Part shown: piece after piece, positions 51,152 through 61,905 of the stretch
How the letters are laid out: every line of letters starts with the position of its first letter
How positions within the stretch are numbered: the first letter of the stretch is position 1
NCBI GenBank assembly: GCA_020975725.1
Contig: QXJR01000027.1
Coordinates: forward strand, 124,001 to 188,000
DNA length: 64,000 bases
Origin: Picocystis sp. L7
Lineage: Eukaryota > Chlorophyta > Picocystophyceae > Picocystales > Picocystaceae
Reading direction: 5' to 3'
Position numbers and translations under genes: made by a program
Notes under the pieces: model-generated
Seen by the model: only the letters and a program-made list of their open reading frames with translations
Told to the model about the DNA's origin: nothing
Database searches by the model: none

Positions 51152-52147
51152 TCACAGCACCGCTTGGACGCCCAACCTTTCGATTTCCACGTGCATCAGC
51201 GGTTCGTCCTGCTTCCTGGGCAGTTCTCTCGCCACGTCTGCGCGCGCCTGCACCCTCAGCGCCGCAGCATCGGCGATGCGCCACGTTTTGGCGTCCACTT
51301 CGATCCCGCTGCTGGCGATCTTCAGCCACTTCCTACGCGCGTCGGCGAGCCTCAGTTCGAGCTTTCCTGGCGCGTGCATCCATTCCTTCTGGATCGGCAG
51401 CGTGTACTGCAGCTGCACGAGCACGCCGCACTTGGGCACTTCCCAGGACGCGCGCAAGCGCACCGTCGGCGTCGGCAGCGCCTGCACTTTCAGCGCACGT
51501 CCGAATCGGCATCCCACTTCGGGATGCAGTCGCACCGGTTCCACGTCCACGCGTCCGCCTGCCGCCATCACCACCGGCACGAAGGCGCTTCGGAGGCGCT
51601 TCCAGGCATCGCCGTCCGTCCCTTCCGCCTCGTCCTGGACGCGCGTGCGCGCCTGCGCGAGGTACGTCCAACCTTCCGGTTCGCCGAACATCCAACGTCG
51701 CTGCAAATCCAAGCTAGCGCCTCGCAGCCACGCTTCCGCATCGCCACGTGCGCGCTCGTCCACGAAAGGATTGAAGTAGGCGTCGTCGGAAGGCGCGCGA
51801 CACACGTCGACGGCGAGCACCGTGCGGCCGCGCATGGGACGTGTCGACGTCTGGCGAAATGCGCTTCGCCACGCGGACGGGAGGTCCTGGTGGGATCCGT
51901 CTTGCACGCGGAAGAGGGGAGGCGGAGCGGACGGAACGACGCACGCGAGCGCGGGAAGGTCGCACACGTCGTCGCGAACCACGGCATGGCGCAGGAAGGA
52001 CGGTCCACGACGTCGGCAAAAAAGGGCGCAGGCGCGCGGTTCGGACCTGGACAGGACGCGTACGGTTGCGGATGCGTCCGTCCTGTTCCTTGCGATCCAT
52101 GGAAGCGCTTGGACGCGCTCGCGAGCGCGTCGGAGGACGGTGGGCAT
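51152..52147 (-). CDS. Unrecognised basic protein
   Basis: 331 residues from the ATG at 52147. The Arg/Ala-rich, acid-poor first ~45 residues (MPTVLRRARERVQALPWIAR) suggest organelle import. The middle has DAYFNPFVDERARGDAEAWL and WMFGEPEGWTYLAQARTRV. The last 130 residues alternate hydrophobic and charged residues in strand-like fashion (GVLVQLQYTLPIQKEW, PGKLELRLADARRKWLKI, MHVEIERLGVQAVL), as in a beta-rich lipid-binding or barrel domain. I recognise no family. The 3' end lies 110 bp from the kinase stop; the 5' flank is the minisatellite. The frame is open upstream to 52270, but MPTVL is the better start. Confidence 0.6.
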   Translation of the reverse strand: MPTVLRRARERVQALPWIARNRTDASATVRVLSRSEPRACALFCRRRGPSFLRHAVVRDDVCDLPALACVVPSAPPPLFRVQDGSHQDLPSAWRSAFRQTSTRPMRGRTVLAVDVCRAPSDDAYFNPFVDERARGDAEAWLRGASLDLQRRWMFGEPEGWTYLAQARTRVQDEAEGTDGDAWKRLRSAFVPVVMAAGGRVDVEPVRLHPEVGCRFGRALKVQALPTPTVRLRASWEVPKCGVLVQLQYTLPIQKEWMHAPGKLELRLADARRKWLKIASSGIEVDAKTWRIADAAALRVQARADVARELPRKQDEPLMHVEIERLGVQAVL

Positions 52148-52273
52148 GGCCGATGCGAACCCGTGCACGTGTCGGAAGGATGCCTTCCCTTTCCACTGGG
52201 ATGGTGAAGAGACGTATCCAACCCCAACCACGTGGAGGAACGGACGGCATGGCATGGCATGACCTGGCATGGC

Positions 52274-53006
52274 ATGGATCCTACACGAGGATGGACGCTT
52301 GAAAGGGAGGGATGGATCCTACACGAGGATGGACGCTTGAAAGGGAGGGAGGGATGGATCCTACACGAGGATGGACGCTTGAAAGGGATGGATGGATGGA
52401 TCCTACACGAGGATGGACGCTTGAAAGGGAGGGATGGATCCTACACGAGGATGGACGCTTGAAAGGGAGGGATGGATCCTACACGAGGATGGACGCTTGA
52501 AAGGGAGGGAGGGATGGATCCTACGCGAGGATGGACGCTTGAAAGGGAGGGATGGATCCTACACGAGGATGGACGCTTGAAAGGGAGGGAGGGATGGATC
52601 CTACGCGAGGATGGACGCTTGAAAGGGAGGGAGGGATGGATCCTACGCGAGGATGGACGCTTGAAAGGGAGGGAGGGATGGATCCTACACGAGGATGGAC
52701 GCTTGAAAGGGAGGGATGGATCCTACACGAGGATGGACGCTTGAAAGGGAGGGATGGATCCTACACGAGGATGGACGCTTGAAAGGGAGGGAGGGATGGA
52801 TCCTACACGAGGATGGACGCTTGAAAGGGAGGGAGGGATGGATCCTACACGAGGATGGACGCTTGAAAGGGATGGATGGATGGATCCTACACGAGGATGG
52901 ACGCTTGAAAGGGAGGGAGGGATGGATCCTACACGAGGATGGACGCTTGAAAGGGATGGATGGATGGATCCTACACGAGGATGGACGCTTGAAAGGGAGG
53001 GATGGA
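52274..53006. repeat. Minisatellite, 18 tandem copies of a 38-42 bp unit
   Basis: Each unit carries GGATCCTACACGAGG and GACGCTTGAAAGGG, and ends in a variable tetranucleotide run (GGGA or GATG). Units are 38 or 42 bp; three copies have CTACGCG for CTACACG. Copies are otherwise nearly identical, so the array is young or kept homogeneous. It lies about 125 bp upstream of the minus-strand gene at 51152-52147. Because 38 is not a multiple of three and the unit has few stops, long frames run through on both strands; they are not genes. There are no unique spacers, so it is not CRISPR. Confidence 0.96.
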
Positions 53007-54047
53007 GGAAACCGTAGGGGCATGGATGCGGATGAAGGACGTTGGGAGGTGTGGAAAGAGATCTTGAGCGGGAAGGATAGAGTGTTTGTGGTGTTACACC
53101 ACCCATGCGGGGGCCTGGTTCAAGCATGCAAATCGAATCACGCTCCTACGTGCAGGGTGGCTGTATACCTTCATGTCCAAAATAACGCTTGGAGGAATCG
53201 GACCTACCGCGAAATGCGTTGCGGTGCGAGAATGATGTAGGAAGACCTTGGAAAGCCTTTCCAACGCATTTTTGCCCATCCGCGTTCCTTGCTTTGAAAA
53301 GCATGCCCATTCTTAAAAGTCCGAGGGAGATCACCGATGAACGCACGCACCAAACAACTCACAATCGAATGTTACGTTGGCGCTCGACTTCGCCTCTTTC
53401 ACCCGCATGCCGAGCCACCACTGACGTTTGATTGTCCAGCTTGGACACCCTTCCAACGATGACATCGCTTGATGTCGACACCGTGCCAAGGAGTGAACGG
53501 CACCAACGATCCTTCCCGGGTTGAAGTTTGCTTGCTGCATCCGATCGGGGGAGAAATCCTCAAGGAAAGCAGAGTGTGCAATGGGCCGAGTAGCCTGTAC
53601 CCCAATGATTGTGGCGATCGAGTTGGTGGCGCGAAGAACGCATTGCACAAACACGATCACGTACCGACAGCGTGGTCTGCACCCTCAGAGTAAACACGCA
53701 CGCTCATCCGCTAGGCCGCCACGACATTTGCTTGGCTTCGTTGCGGCGAGATGATCCAACCTCGTCTTCCCGAGTTCGTCATCGACGGTCCATCCGGGTA
53801 TTCCCTCTTTCCTTCCCGATCAAGACCACCGGTCTCTCCAACTAAGCTTCCCCATTCGACGGTCGGGTTCCTCCAATCGAGGATTCCTTTCGACACACGT
53901 GCAGTGCGCCATCGTCGAACGCGTGCGACACCGCGCTGCCTGCAATCAGGCGTCTCGATCTCGACGAGCCTGCTTCCACGTGGCACGTTCTGATTCGCAA
54001 GCGGAAGTGGCACGGGTCCACGAACCGTCGCAAGGGGAAGGTGGGAC
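53007..54047. other. 1.04-kb intergenic region
   Basis: Between the minisatellite and the methyltransferase gene. No supported gene, RNA or repeat. Confidence 0.45.
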
Positions 54048-55037
54048 ATGGACGTCCTCGGCGTGGTACAGGACGACCAGCTGTACCTCGTGGATCGAGA
54101 CACCGGCGTCGCGTACGCATGCGACGGGAGCGGCGAACGGAAGGCCGTCGGAACGTACCGTGCCGATGTGCAGGAGGTCGTGCTGCACGAGGTGGAAGCA
54201 GTTGCAGGCGTCGACGACCCGCAGGACGAGGAAGGGCGACGAGGAGAAGTAGATGGAGCGACGGTGGTGGAGGAGGTTGAAGGCGAGCCACACCCATGGG
54301 ATGCTGATCCAGCCGATCACTGCGAGACGCCTGGTGCGGCACACGAAGACCTGGAAGCCGTGTTGCTGCAGCTGGCGTCGATGTTGGGCAAGGCCAAGCA
54401 CGAACTGGTGGTATACGATCCGTACTACTGCACCGGAAAAGCGGGATCCCAGCTCAAAAAGATGGGATTCCTTCGGGCGTACAACAAGTGCGAAGACTTC
54501 TACCAGAAGATGGAGCACGGTGACCTACCGGACTACGACTGCATCGTCACCAATCCACCCTACTCTGCCGTACCTGTAGACCACGTCAAGGCCTTGATGG
54601 AGTTCCTGATGACCAAGCAAGACAAGCCTTGGTTCGTCTTGCAGCCCAACTATGTGTATATGAAGGACTACTGGGAAGCATTCTGCGGGAAGCTGGTCGA
54701 AGCTGCCGCTCAGCCGAGGCCTTTCTTTCTCACCCCCGCCTCCCCACGCAAGTATGTGTACAAGGTCCCAAAAGCTCTGCGCCAGGAGCTCAAGTCCAAG
54801 GCACGCAACACTGCACCATTCGTCACGTTCTGGTACTGCTGGTTGGACCGTCCGTTGCAGAAACGCTTCATGAAATGGTGGCACAGATCCGGGCAATCTG
54901 TTTCTTCAACACTGTCCCTTGCGGTCAAGGAACGCTGTTTGCCGAACAACTTCAAAGACAGCAGCGATCGCACCAGGAGGAAAAAAGGGGGCAAGAAAAG
55001 GAAACGTCCAGCCGAAGGCAACGTCACCTCATACTGA
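54048..55037 (+). CDS. NPPY-motif SAM-dependent methyltransferase, protist type
   Basis: 329 residues from the ATG at 54048. The first ~90 residues are acidic with a short beta-rich start (LGVVQDDQLYLVDRDTGVAY). The catalytic part has HELVVYDPYYCTGKAGSQLK, a probable SAM-site strand and loop, and then DYDCIVTNPPYSAVPVDHVK with the (N/D)PPY motif that N6-adenine and glutamine methyltransferases use to hold a planar amide or amine. WFVLQPNYVYMKDYWEAF follows. The tail is very basic (RRKKGGKKRKR), so a nuclear, nucleic-acid or ribosomal target is likely. I recall similar proteins in many algae and protists, all uncharacterised. It is not METTL3/14, METTL4 or N6AMT1 by its motifs. Confidence 0.8.
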   Translation: MDVLGVVQDDQLYLVDRDTGVAYACDGSGERKAVGTYRADVQEVVLHEVEAVAGVDDPQDEEGRRGEVDGATVVEEVEGEPHPWDADPADHCETPGAAHEDLEAVLLQLASMLGKAKHELVVYDPYYCTGKAGSQLKKMGFLRAYNKCEDFYQKMEHGDLPDYDCIVTNPPYSAVPVDHVKALMEFLMTKQDKPWFVLQPNYVYMKDYWEAFCGKLVEAAAQPRPFFLTPASPRKYVYKVPKALRQELKSKARNTAPFVTFWYCWLDRPLQKRFMKWWHRSGQSVSSTLSLAVKERCLPNNFKDSSDRTRRKKGGKKRKRPAEGNVTSY

Positions 55038-55192
55038 AGCATTGCAGCCAGCACAGTGATGTACACACACGGGGACATGTGAAAGGTTCAAAGGGATTGA
55101 CTGCAGAGCCCAAGCAAAGGAACTGAAACTTGTTCTCCATGGCCTGGGTCTTGTGTCTTCCTTCCGCACTGGCAGCACAGAATAAGGCGTGA

Positions 55193-55198
55193 AATAAA
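55193..55198 (+). terminator. Poly(A) signal of the NPPY methyltransferase gene
   Basis: AATAAA 156 bp after the stop. Confidence 0.45.
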
Positions 55199-55430
55199 TG
55201 CTGTAATCCATTTTTAACAGAGGGCCATGTCCATACTATGGCTGCAGGTCCGTGCGCACCCCTTCGTCGTGCTGTTCCTGTGGTACACCCATCAGGAAGG
55301 AGGCTCTCGCAGTGCGCCGTCGTTCCAGCCACGGCACGAAGAATCGACTGGTTCAGGTGTTCAGGGAATGTGCATGTCGTGTCTGGTCTCCAGGCATGTT
55401 GCCTCGGCAGGAGGAAGCAAGACGTACGCC

Positions 55431-56102
55431 TCACATCACCATCGCGTTGGACGTGGATCCGCGGCGTCGACCACCACGGCCGCCTCTTCCACCCCTGCTT
55501 CCCGATTGGACCGTCACTTTGACGACTTTCGACGGGTTGGACGCACGTGCTCCTTTTCCCGCCATCGCGGCGCGGTTGGGCGGGACGACGCTGATGCCAC
55601 TCGAGAGCTGGCGGGTTTTGGCTCCTTTTCGGACCATCTCGATCTTGAGCGGTCGTCCATCCAGCAAGGCGTTGTTGTACTTGAGCATGGCGGCTTCCGC
55701 ACGTCCCACTTTCTTGAACACGACCTCGGCGACGCCTTTGGACCTCCCTTTCGCGTCGTAGTGGATGCCTGCGCTCTTGAACGGTCCGAAGGCCGAGAAG
55801 AGCTCTCTTACGTCCTTGTCCGTGACCACTGGGCTCAGGTTGGACACCACCAGCCTGGCCTCTTCGTCCGGCACGTTCGCCTGGACCACGTCGACGGCCA
55901 TTTTCGCCGCTTCGACGGCGGACTTGCGTCGGATCTTCGGCACGTTTTTTTTCTTTCCGATGGCCTTGTCGGCCACGTTCGTGCCACGTCCCGCGCCACG
56001 TCCCCTCCCGCGACCACGGCCGCCGGAGGTCTTTTTCTTGCGTTTGATGATGTCGTCCAGGCTCATGTTCAGCGCTTCCGAGGCGTCCATCTTCGTCGCC
56101 AT
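55431..56102 (-). CDS. ALYREF: ALYREF mRNA export adaptor
   Basis: Nuclear mRNA export factor of the TREX complex, loaded by the helicase UAP56 and handing mRNA to the export receptor. 223 residues from the ATG at 56102. The N-terminal UAP56-binding motif is LNMSLDDIIKRKKK, followed by an Arg/Gly-rich stretch (GGRGRGRGRGAGRG). The RRM at about 80-155 has RLVVSNLSPVVTDKDVRELF as RNP2 region and KGVAEVVFKKVGRAEAAML as RNP1 region. A basic linker and a second RGG box (GGRGGRGGRRRG) follow. The extreme C-terminus is STSNAMVM instead of the classical second UAP56-binding motif (LDxELDxY). Six palindromes in the 5' flank may regulate it. Confidence 0.92.
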   Translation of the reverse strand: MATKMDASEALNMSLDDIIKRKKKTSGGRGRGRGRGAGRGTNVADKAIGKKKNVPKIRRKSAVEAAKMAVDVVQANVPDEEARLVVSNLSPVVTDKDVRELFSAFGPFKSAGIHYDAKGRSKGVAEVVFKKVGRAEAAMLKYNNALLDGRPLKIEMVRKGAKTRQLSSGISVVPPNRAAMAGKGARASNPSKVVKVTVQSGSRGGRGGRGGRRRGSTSNAMVM

Positions 56103-56187
56103 CTTCGTCGAGGAACCAAAGCACGATGTGATCCAATCGCGAAAACCGAACCTGGGTCGATTGACCTCCTCCCACGAAGGAGATGGA

Positions 56188-56426
56188 CGTTGCAACGGCA
56201 CCCCATCGTAGGACGAACTGAGGAGAGGAGGGCGTTGCAACGTTGTAGGGCGAAGGGACGTTGCAACGGAAAGAACCGTCTGGATGAGGGGGAAGGGGAG
56301 CGGAGGGGACGCACGTTGCAACGGCAGCCTCCTCGAGGGACGGCCTCCAGGCGACGGGAGGCGTTGCAACGGGACGAATCGTCCGAAAAGGATGGAGGAG
56401 GAGGGGAGGAGACGCACGTTGCAACG
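56188..56426. promoter_or_regulatory. Cluster of six CGTTGCAACG palindromes upstream of ALYREF
   Basis: Six perfect 10-bp copies at 56188, 56233, 56259, 56314, 56362 and 56417, spaced 26-55 bp, within 240 bp. The nearest is 86 bp from the ALYREF ATG. Many continue to AACGG, the MYB core. A chance cluster of this size is not credible. Confidence 0.85.
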
Positions 56427-57014
56427 TCGGACGTCGACCGCGATGGCATTCCGACGCCATCGACGAGGCTGCATGGTGCTGCGAAGACGCTCCAAAAGAC
56501 ACGAAGCATTTGCTGGAGGCAAGAAACGTCCTCCTTATTTTATCTCGTGGGAAGAATGCCTTTCGTGCGATCCACGAAGGTCCATTTTCCGGCCACCTTG
56601 TCGCGGCCAAGAGTCCTCCGACACGTCTTCTGCGACGCTTCCGCGACACTCACCACGTCCAAACGGACGTGCAAGCGCAGCTCTTCGATTTCTATACATC
56701 CTTGAACCTTCTTGGATGGTCCACGAGGCCGTGCACGGCGCGTTCCATCGATCCTGGATCGAAATCGACGTCGTTGACTGGTGTCAGACCGACAGATCCG
56801 ACGCACACGCGCGACCTTCCCGCGCAGGCTGCGCGCCAACTTTCGATCGGAAACGGGAATCGGAGCGTGTCCATTGAGAGAGAAGTATCTGCTTCACTTC
56901 GTGGAACTGGGAAGAACGCGAAAGACGCGTCGGAAAGGCCGTCGACATGGTGCGTGTGAGCCGACGTGGCGATCCGGAAGGTTGGGTCGGCGCTGACGCG
57001 TTCGGGACGTCACG
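56427..57014. other. Intergenic, ALYREF to prefoldin 4
   Basis: Rest of the divergent flank. No gene is supported. Confidence 0.45.
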
Positions 57015-57479
57015 ATGAAGAGCGAACCGCAAGTGACGTGGGAAGACCAGCAGAACATCAACACGTTCGGCAGGCTCAACACCAGGTTCCAGGAGCTGGA
57101 GCAAGAAATACTCGCGTCGAAGGTACGCCGAACAAGGCGAGAATGGAGGACGACTGCCACTCGAATCACGACGGGAACCGCAGCTGACGTCCTTCGATTC
57201 GACGCTTGGACGTCGTAGAGAGAGATGGAGGACCTCGATGAGGCTGGGAATGAGATCATGATCGGCGACGAGGAGAGGATCATGTACGCCGTCGGGGAAG
57301 TCTTCCTTCACCTTGACCAAGACGAGGCTGAAGCCAAACTCGCTGAAGGTGCAGAGCGATCGGCGAAAGAGCTGAAAGCGCTGGAAGAGGAAAATAAAGG
57401 CATCAAAGAGAAAATGAGCGAACTCAAAAAGGTTCTGTATGGCAAGTTTGGCACGGCCATCAACCTGGAAACCGATTGA
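57015..57479 (+). CDS. PFDN4: Prefoldin subunit 4
   Basis: Beta-type subunit of the hexameric prefoldin chaperone, which carries nascent actin and tubulin to the chaperonin CCT. Exons 57015-57122 and 57219-57479 with a 96-bp phase-0 intron (GTACGC..GTCGTAG). 122 residues. First helix [20 protein letters not shown], then [18 protein letters not shown], the beta-hairpin segment [20 protein letters not shown], and the second helix ending [16 protein letters not shown], which matches the family's LYAKFGSNINLE end. AATAAA follows 23 bp after the stop. Start at the first ATG of the exon. Confidence 0.94.
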
Positions 57480-57501
57480 AATGTGTAGCTTGCCCTCCTT
57501 C

Positions 57502-57507
57502 AATAAA
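57502..57507 (+). terminator. Poly(A) signal of prefoldin 4
   Basis: AATAAA 23 bp after the stop codon. Confidence 0.55.
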
Positions 57508-58338
57508 TGAAGAGCGAGTGTATGGATGACTTCTGCGCATTCAACTTGTGTTGCGTTGCTTCAATCATTCGCCATGATGCGATGTCTTCCTTGCTTAGGA
57601 AACTAGGTTTGCCGACTCCATCTCCAATGTGCGGATGGGCTAAGTTGCCTACTTTGCTCTTGCGTTCAATGAGGAAGATGGCCGTGTATTGTACCGCCTT
57701 CTGTACATGGTCGCTCGTCAAACGGCACGCTCTAGATTTCGGACGAATTGGTGATCTCGGTGCCCTCGACTGTTTTGCCCAAGTACTATGCTTACCCAAT
57801 CCAAGTTGTAGGGAAATTGAGTATGAGAACCAAGACGGGCATCTTCCAACCAAGGTCGATGCTGCCACTTTTTTCCAAACGGAGAGCGAATGCGATGAAC
57901 CGACTAACTTGCACACCACTCATTGAAGATCTCGCACATGTCTGATGAGATGTGGATGGCAGACCAATATGTGGCACGTTGTTGGATGGGTTCCAATGCG
58001 CGTCCCGTCCACTGTCCTTATAGCTTCGTCACCGCGTGTGGATGGTGGGGTTCGCTTCCATCCTTCACCGCATCGCCGAAGGTCGGTGTTCTATCAAGTG
58101 TTCTTCGGCACCATGTGTCGTTGTTGCGGCTTCGTGCATCCCCGTGTTGCTTCCTCGGATGGCATCCCAATCGGTCTTCCTCAAGGGAGAAGAAACTCCC
58201 CTTGCGCTCCGCCTGGGGACTGACCTTCACGTTTCCTGGTATATCCCTTTCAAGCGTTGGGTTCTGTCGTTTCAAGCATCTGGGTTCAATTGGGGTTTGA
58301 ACCCGGTCTGGAGCCGGAGGCGGCGCACCAAACCGACT
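57508..58338. other. 0.83-kb intergenic region
   Basis: Open frames on both strands (for example 57507-57926) have no domain. Taken as the promoter of the RNA polymerase I subunit gene. Confidence 0.4.
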
Positions 58339-61300
58339 ATGGATTCTTCGACGACGGCGTCGAAGCGCGATGGCGAGCGCGTTCCTGCACGCCTGGAGGC
58401 GCTCGTGCATCCTCACGTGTCTTCCTACGATTATTTTCTCAGCCAGGGTCTGCACGAAGCCCTGGCGCACGTGGAGCCCGTCGAGGTGCGCGTCGGACGG
58501 CGACGGTTCGGAGGTGTGCTGTGTGGAGGTGTCTGCTGGCCGCTCCTGATCCGTGCGACGGCCGAACGTGATTGCTGACTTGCAAGGGGATCGTGAATCT
58601 GAACAATCCAACAGGTGGAAGACACAAGCACCTCCCAACGGATGGAAATCTGGCTGGAGAATGCCCGGATAGGCAAGCCAACCACAGGAGACAGTGTCAA
58701 CAGGACCCTGTATCCGAGAGATTGTAGAGAGATGGGAGCTACATACAAGGCTTCGCTGCACGTCGACGTCTGCTTCCAGTCGTCCGAAGGACGGATGAGG
58801 CGCCTGCCGCACAAATTGGGTGACATTCCCATCATGGTAAAGTCCTCTCACTGCCATTTGAGGAACATGACCAAACAACAGCTGGTCGAAAGCAGGGAGG
58901 AGGAACACGAATTGGGAGGGTATTTCATCGTCAATGGGAACGAACGAATCATTCGTATGTTGATCGCAACGCGTAGGCACTATGTCATGGCTCTGAAGAG
59001 ACAAGCCTACCAGAATCGAGGCAAGGACTACACAGACATGGCCGCTTCTATCCGGTGCGTCCGATCAGACCAGTCGTCGGCAACCGTGCGGCTCCATTAC
59101 CTGAACAATGGAAACTGCAACCTGTCTTTTTCCGTCCGCAGGCAGGAGTTCTTTGTGCCAGTCGGTGTGTTTCTCAAGTGCTTCGTAGATGTGAGCGACA
59201 AAGAACTTTTTGACAGGATGATCGCTGGGGTGGCACAAGTAGACAAGTCCTTTGTGTCCGAGCGGGCTGAAAAGGTTCTGCGGATGGCTCAAGGATTGGG
59301 GGTCCATACAAAAGCACAGGGATTGAAGTACCTGGGCGGACACTTCCGCCCGGTGCTCCAGGTTTCCTCCGACGTCAGCGACTTAAACTCCGGTAAGAAG
59401 CTCCTGGAGAAATTCATTTTTGTGCACTTAGAAGACCCGACCGATAAGCTGAACCTACTGGTGTTCATGTTTAACAAATTGATGGCTCTTGTCAGTGGAG
59501 CTTGTGGGGTGGATAATCCAGATGCTTTGACGCACCAGGAAGTGGCCCTACCTGGGCACCTCTGCACGGTTTTCTTCAAGGATCGTATCATCGAGTGGCT
59601 GCTGAAGCTGAGGATGACCTTTGAAAGAGACATACGGATATCTCGAACGGCAGTGAACCTTGGTGATGTTGTTTACATGAAGAAGTGCCTTTCTAGAATG
59701 CTGGATGTGGGGAAGCTTTTCGAGTACTTTTTAGCAACAGGAAATTTTGTAAGCAAATCAGGGATCGAGTTGAGTCAGACCAGTGGTTTCACTGTGGTGG
59801 CGGAGAAGCTTAACTACTTCCGGTACATATCACACTTCCGTTCCATTCACAGAGGAGCTTACTTTGCAGAGCTTAGGACCACCGCCGTGAGAAAGCTGCT
59901 GCCAGAATCATGGGGATTCCTCTGTCCGGTGCACACCCCAGACGGGTCACCATGCGGCTTGCTCCTGCATTTGACTTCGCCTTGCGAAGTTATAACAGAC
60001 TGTATAGAGTCTCCCGAAAAGTTTGTGAAAGAGTTACGGGACCATCTATTGAGGGCAGGGATGGTACCAGCCTCCACCCAACAGGCGATGCCGTTCCCGG
60101 ACTACCTTCCAGTGATGGTGGACGGACGCATCTTGGGCTATGCACGACAGTCCTTGGCTCCTGCGTTGGTATCCAAATTGAGAGACTTGAAGGTGAATCA
60201 ATCCAGTGGTTCAGTCATAGCAGACGACATGGAAACTGCATATATTCCACTCATGAGGGGTGCAGCGTACCCGGGCATATTCATATTCTCCGAGCCGGCT
60301 CGTTTCACGCGCCCTGTCATGCAGAGAAACTCTGGAAAGCAGGAATTGGTTGGATCTTTGGAGCAGTGCTACATGAACATTTACTGTCCAGACGGAACCG
60401 GGAAATTCAACGAAAGTGGAGCCACCCACATAGAATCAGGACCGTTGCAAATGCTAAGCGTGGTCGCAGGACTCACGCCGTGGAGCGATTACAACCAGAG
60501 TCCACGGAACATGTACCAATGTCAGATGAGCAAGCAGACCATGGGCACACCCCTGCACACATACGATCACCGCCCGGACACGAAGCTTTATCGATTGCAG
60601 ACCCCCCAGACCCCGATCGCGCGGACCAGGCGATACGACGCCTATTGCATGGACGAGTACCCATCAGGCACGAACGCGGTGGTTGCGGTCTTGGCATACA
60701 CCGGATACGACATGGAGGATGCCATGATTATCAACAAATCGGCCATGGAGAGGGGTTTTGCCCACGGTACCCTGTACAAGACGGAGGTGGTGGACATGAA
60801 GGATGGCAACGATGAGTTGTATTCGGATCCGTCCTCTCTTGCTTCCCACCCTGGTTTGGACGTGGACGGTCTCCCTCGGGTGGGTCACGCGTTGAATCCT
60901 GGGGACACTTTCCTCTCCAAGCGTTCCAAGGTGACTCGTCGCGCAATGCCCACGAAGCTCAAGGGCGAGGACGGTGCCACTGTCGACCAGGTGACATTGA
61001 TGGGTTTGGGGAAGGACAGAAAGACGCCGCGTGCCAACGTGAAGCTTCGTTTCAATCGGAATCCGATCATCGGGGACAAGTTCAGCAGCAGGCACGGTCA
61101 GAAGGGCACGTTGAGTCAGCTTTGGCCGGACGTGGACATGCCTTATTCGAGCGCCACGGGGATGCGTCCAGATTTGCTGATCAATCCACACGCTTTCCCT
61201 TCACGCATGACCATTGGCATGCTCTTGGAGAGCATGGCTTCCAAGTCTGGCGCCATGCACGGCCGTTTCGTGGACGCCACTCCTTTCGGCGCGGCCGAGG

Positions 61301-61905
61301 AGGAGGCGGACGGTCTCCACGGGCGTTCCTCGAATCGCCATCGCCTTGGCGTCGTGGACGAGTTCGGCGAGCAGCTCTTGCAGTGTGGTTACGCCTATCA
61401 CGGCACCGAGACCATGATCAGCGGCGTGACGGGCGAGGAGTTCCAGTGCGACATCTTCGTGGGTTTGGTGTATTACCAGCGGCTTCGTCACATGGTATCG
61501 GACAAGTTTCAAGTGCGTTCGACTGGACCGGTGAATCCGTTGACGCGACAGCCGATCAAGGGACGCAAGCTGGGCGGCGGCATCCGCTTCGGAGAGATGG
61601 AGCGGGATTCGCTGTTGGCGCACGGCGCTTCCTTCTTGCTCCACGACCGCCTGCACGCCTCTTCCGACTACCACGTGGCCAGCGTCTGTGGTGGTTGTGG
61701 GAGCGTGTTGGCCACGTGGCCGACTTCCATCGCCACACCAACGGGACCAGGTGGACCTGGTGCAGGGGTGCCGTTCCAGGAGACCTGTTTGGTGTGTGGG
61801 ACTGCCAAGCACGTCGTCCACACCGCCATCCCCTACGTGTTCCGGTACCTGGCGTGCGAACTGGCCGCCATGAACATACGCGTGCGCCTCCACGTGCGAC
61901 CTTGA
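58339..61905 (+). CDS. RPA2: RNA polymerase I second-largest subunit
   Basis: Catalytic-core subunit of the polymerase that makes pre-rRNA in the nucleolus. Exons 58339-58485 and 58615-61905; intron 129 bp (GTGCGC..CAACAG), phase 0. 1145 residues, human POLR1B has 1135. The short first exon carries HPHVSSYDYFLSQGLHEALA, matching the RAHVESFNYAVHEGLGLAV helix. Pol I-type blocks: RRLPHKLGDIPIMVKSSHCH, EEHELGGYFIVNGNERIIRM, HRGAYFAELRTTAVRKLLPE, SWGFLCPVHTPDGSPCGLL; the hybrid-binding region has YDMEDAMIINKSAMERG and KFSSRHGQKGTLSQLWP. The C-terminal zinc site is CGGCGS...CLVCG. This polymerase is told from Pol II/III by the short LPESWGFLCPVHTPDG and the overall length. Confidence 0.96.

Noticed and set aside
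52274-53006. CRISPR-like array
   Set aside because: Units follow one another without unique spacers, and the genome is eukaryotic. It is a minisatellite.
52232-53240. Long open frames through the tandem repeats on both strands
   Set aside because: They follow from a stop-poor 38/42-bp unit; the products are pure repeats with no start context or domain.
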